A DNA stretch of 5,342 nt from Candidatus Altarchaeota archaeon. GTDB taxonomy: Archaea > Altiarchaeota > Altiarchaeia > IMC4 > QMZM01. The notes under the pieces are model-generated. The model saw nothing but the letters and a program-made list of their open reading frames with translations. It did not search any database and was not told the DNA's origin. The stretch covers positions 1-5,342 of the forward strand of contig JAHIKS010000015.1 of NCBI GenBank assembly GCA_018897475.1, in the 5' to 3' direction. The stretch's first letter is position 1, and each line of letters begins with the position of its first letter. Position numbers and translations under genes: made by a program. This document shows positions 5,139 through 5,342 of the stretch, one piece after another.

Positions 5139-5342
5139 CTAGAAGTTGCCCAGCTTGAGCTGCTTTACCTCCTCGTCCAGTTTTTTTAGGTCCAGAGTCA
5201 TGCCGTCTCTCGCTGCAATGGTTTTTATCCCAGTCTCCTCCTGGATTCTGCTGGCTTCCTTCTCGGGGCCGCGGTTCAGCATCTGCATCCCGAAGTGGTT
5301 CAGGACTGCGAGTTCCGGCTTTGCCTGCCTCACAATCTGGAG
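5139..5342 (-). CDS. MBL-fold metallohydrolase, C-terminal part (N-terminus outside window)
   Basis: The frame is open to the window edge, giving the last 67 residues of a protein that ends at TAG 5141-5139. The block KPELAVLNHFGMQML (visible residues 8-22) resembles the last metal-ligand histidine strand of archaeal MBL-fold hydrolases, which usually read LxTHFGM; here Asn precedes His16. It is followed by a helix (GPEKEASRIQEETG) and the closing strand KTIAARDGMTLDL, both typical of this group. A charged, lysine-rich tail (KKLDEEVKQLKLGNF) follows. The HxHxDH metal-binding core would be upstream and is not visible, so activity and substrate cannot be judged; these enzymes range from RNase Z-like nucleases to small-molecule hydrolases. 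The GTG at 5333 is within the domain and is not the true start. The small membrane protein gene follows after one base. Confidence 0.75.
   Translation of the reverse strand, partial: LQIVRQAKPELAVLNHFGMQMLNRGPEKEASRIQEETGIKTIAARDGMTLDLKKLDEEVKQLKLGNF

Overview
The window looks like a piece of an archaeal chromosome. It has an archaeal-type nascent polypeptide-associated complex (NAC) protein with a UBA tail, a single-domain KaiC/RAD55-like ATPase, a ThpR-type 2H phosphoesterase, GatA of the tRNA amidotransferase, and a SpoIIM/DUF95 membrane protein. Genes are tightly packed with gaps or overlaps of 1 to about 40 bases, TATA-like boxes sit close to starts, and Shine-Dalgarno signals are weak. 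The N-terminus of the SpoIIM protein (MVLES...) and the style of the GatA C-terminus remind me of DPAN-type archaea such as Woesearchaeota or Aenigmarchaeota. That placement is an impression from memory, not a proven assignment.

Layout: (1) + strand, bases 1-1271: the 3' end of gatA, overlapping by 11 bases with a polytopic SpoIIM-family gene. (2) - strand, 2590-1273: thpR followed by a KaiC-like ATPase. The latter ends one base from the convergent spoIIM-like stop and has its own TATA-like box in the 40-base gap upstream. (3) + strand, 2635-4760: the NAC gene and glmS, two bases apart. NAC is divergent from thpR across a 44-base shared promoter region. (4) 4761-4903: a compositionally different gap holding a long imperfect hairpin and three 21-base repeats that read as heptads in one + frame. 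(5) - strand, 5342-4904: the C-terminus of an MBL-fold metallohydrolase, followed after one base by a 77-residue membrane protein with a CxxC motif.

Most of the content is housekeeping: tRNA-dependent amidation (GatA), nascent-chain handling (NAC), glucosamine-6-phosphate synthesis (GlmS), RNA-end or cyclic-phosphate hydrolysis (ThpR) and a signalling-type ATPase (KaiC-like). I see no convincing new multi-gene defence or mobile system. The least explained stretch is the 3' end of glmS and the 143 bases after it. There, codon choice shifts, a 58-base foldback contains an 11-base direct repeat, and heptad-coding repeats follow. This could be a remnant of a mobile element, a structured RNA or terminator, or a small coiled-coil gene.
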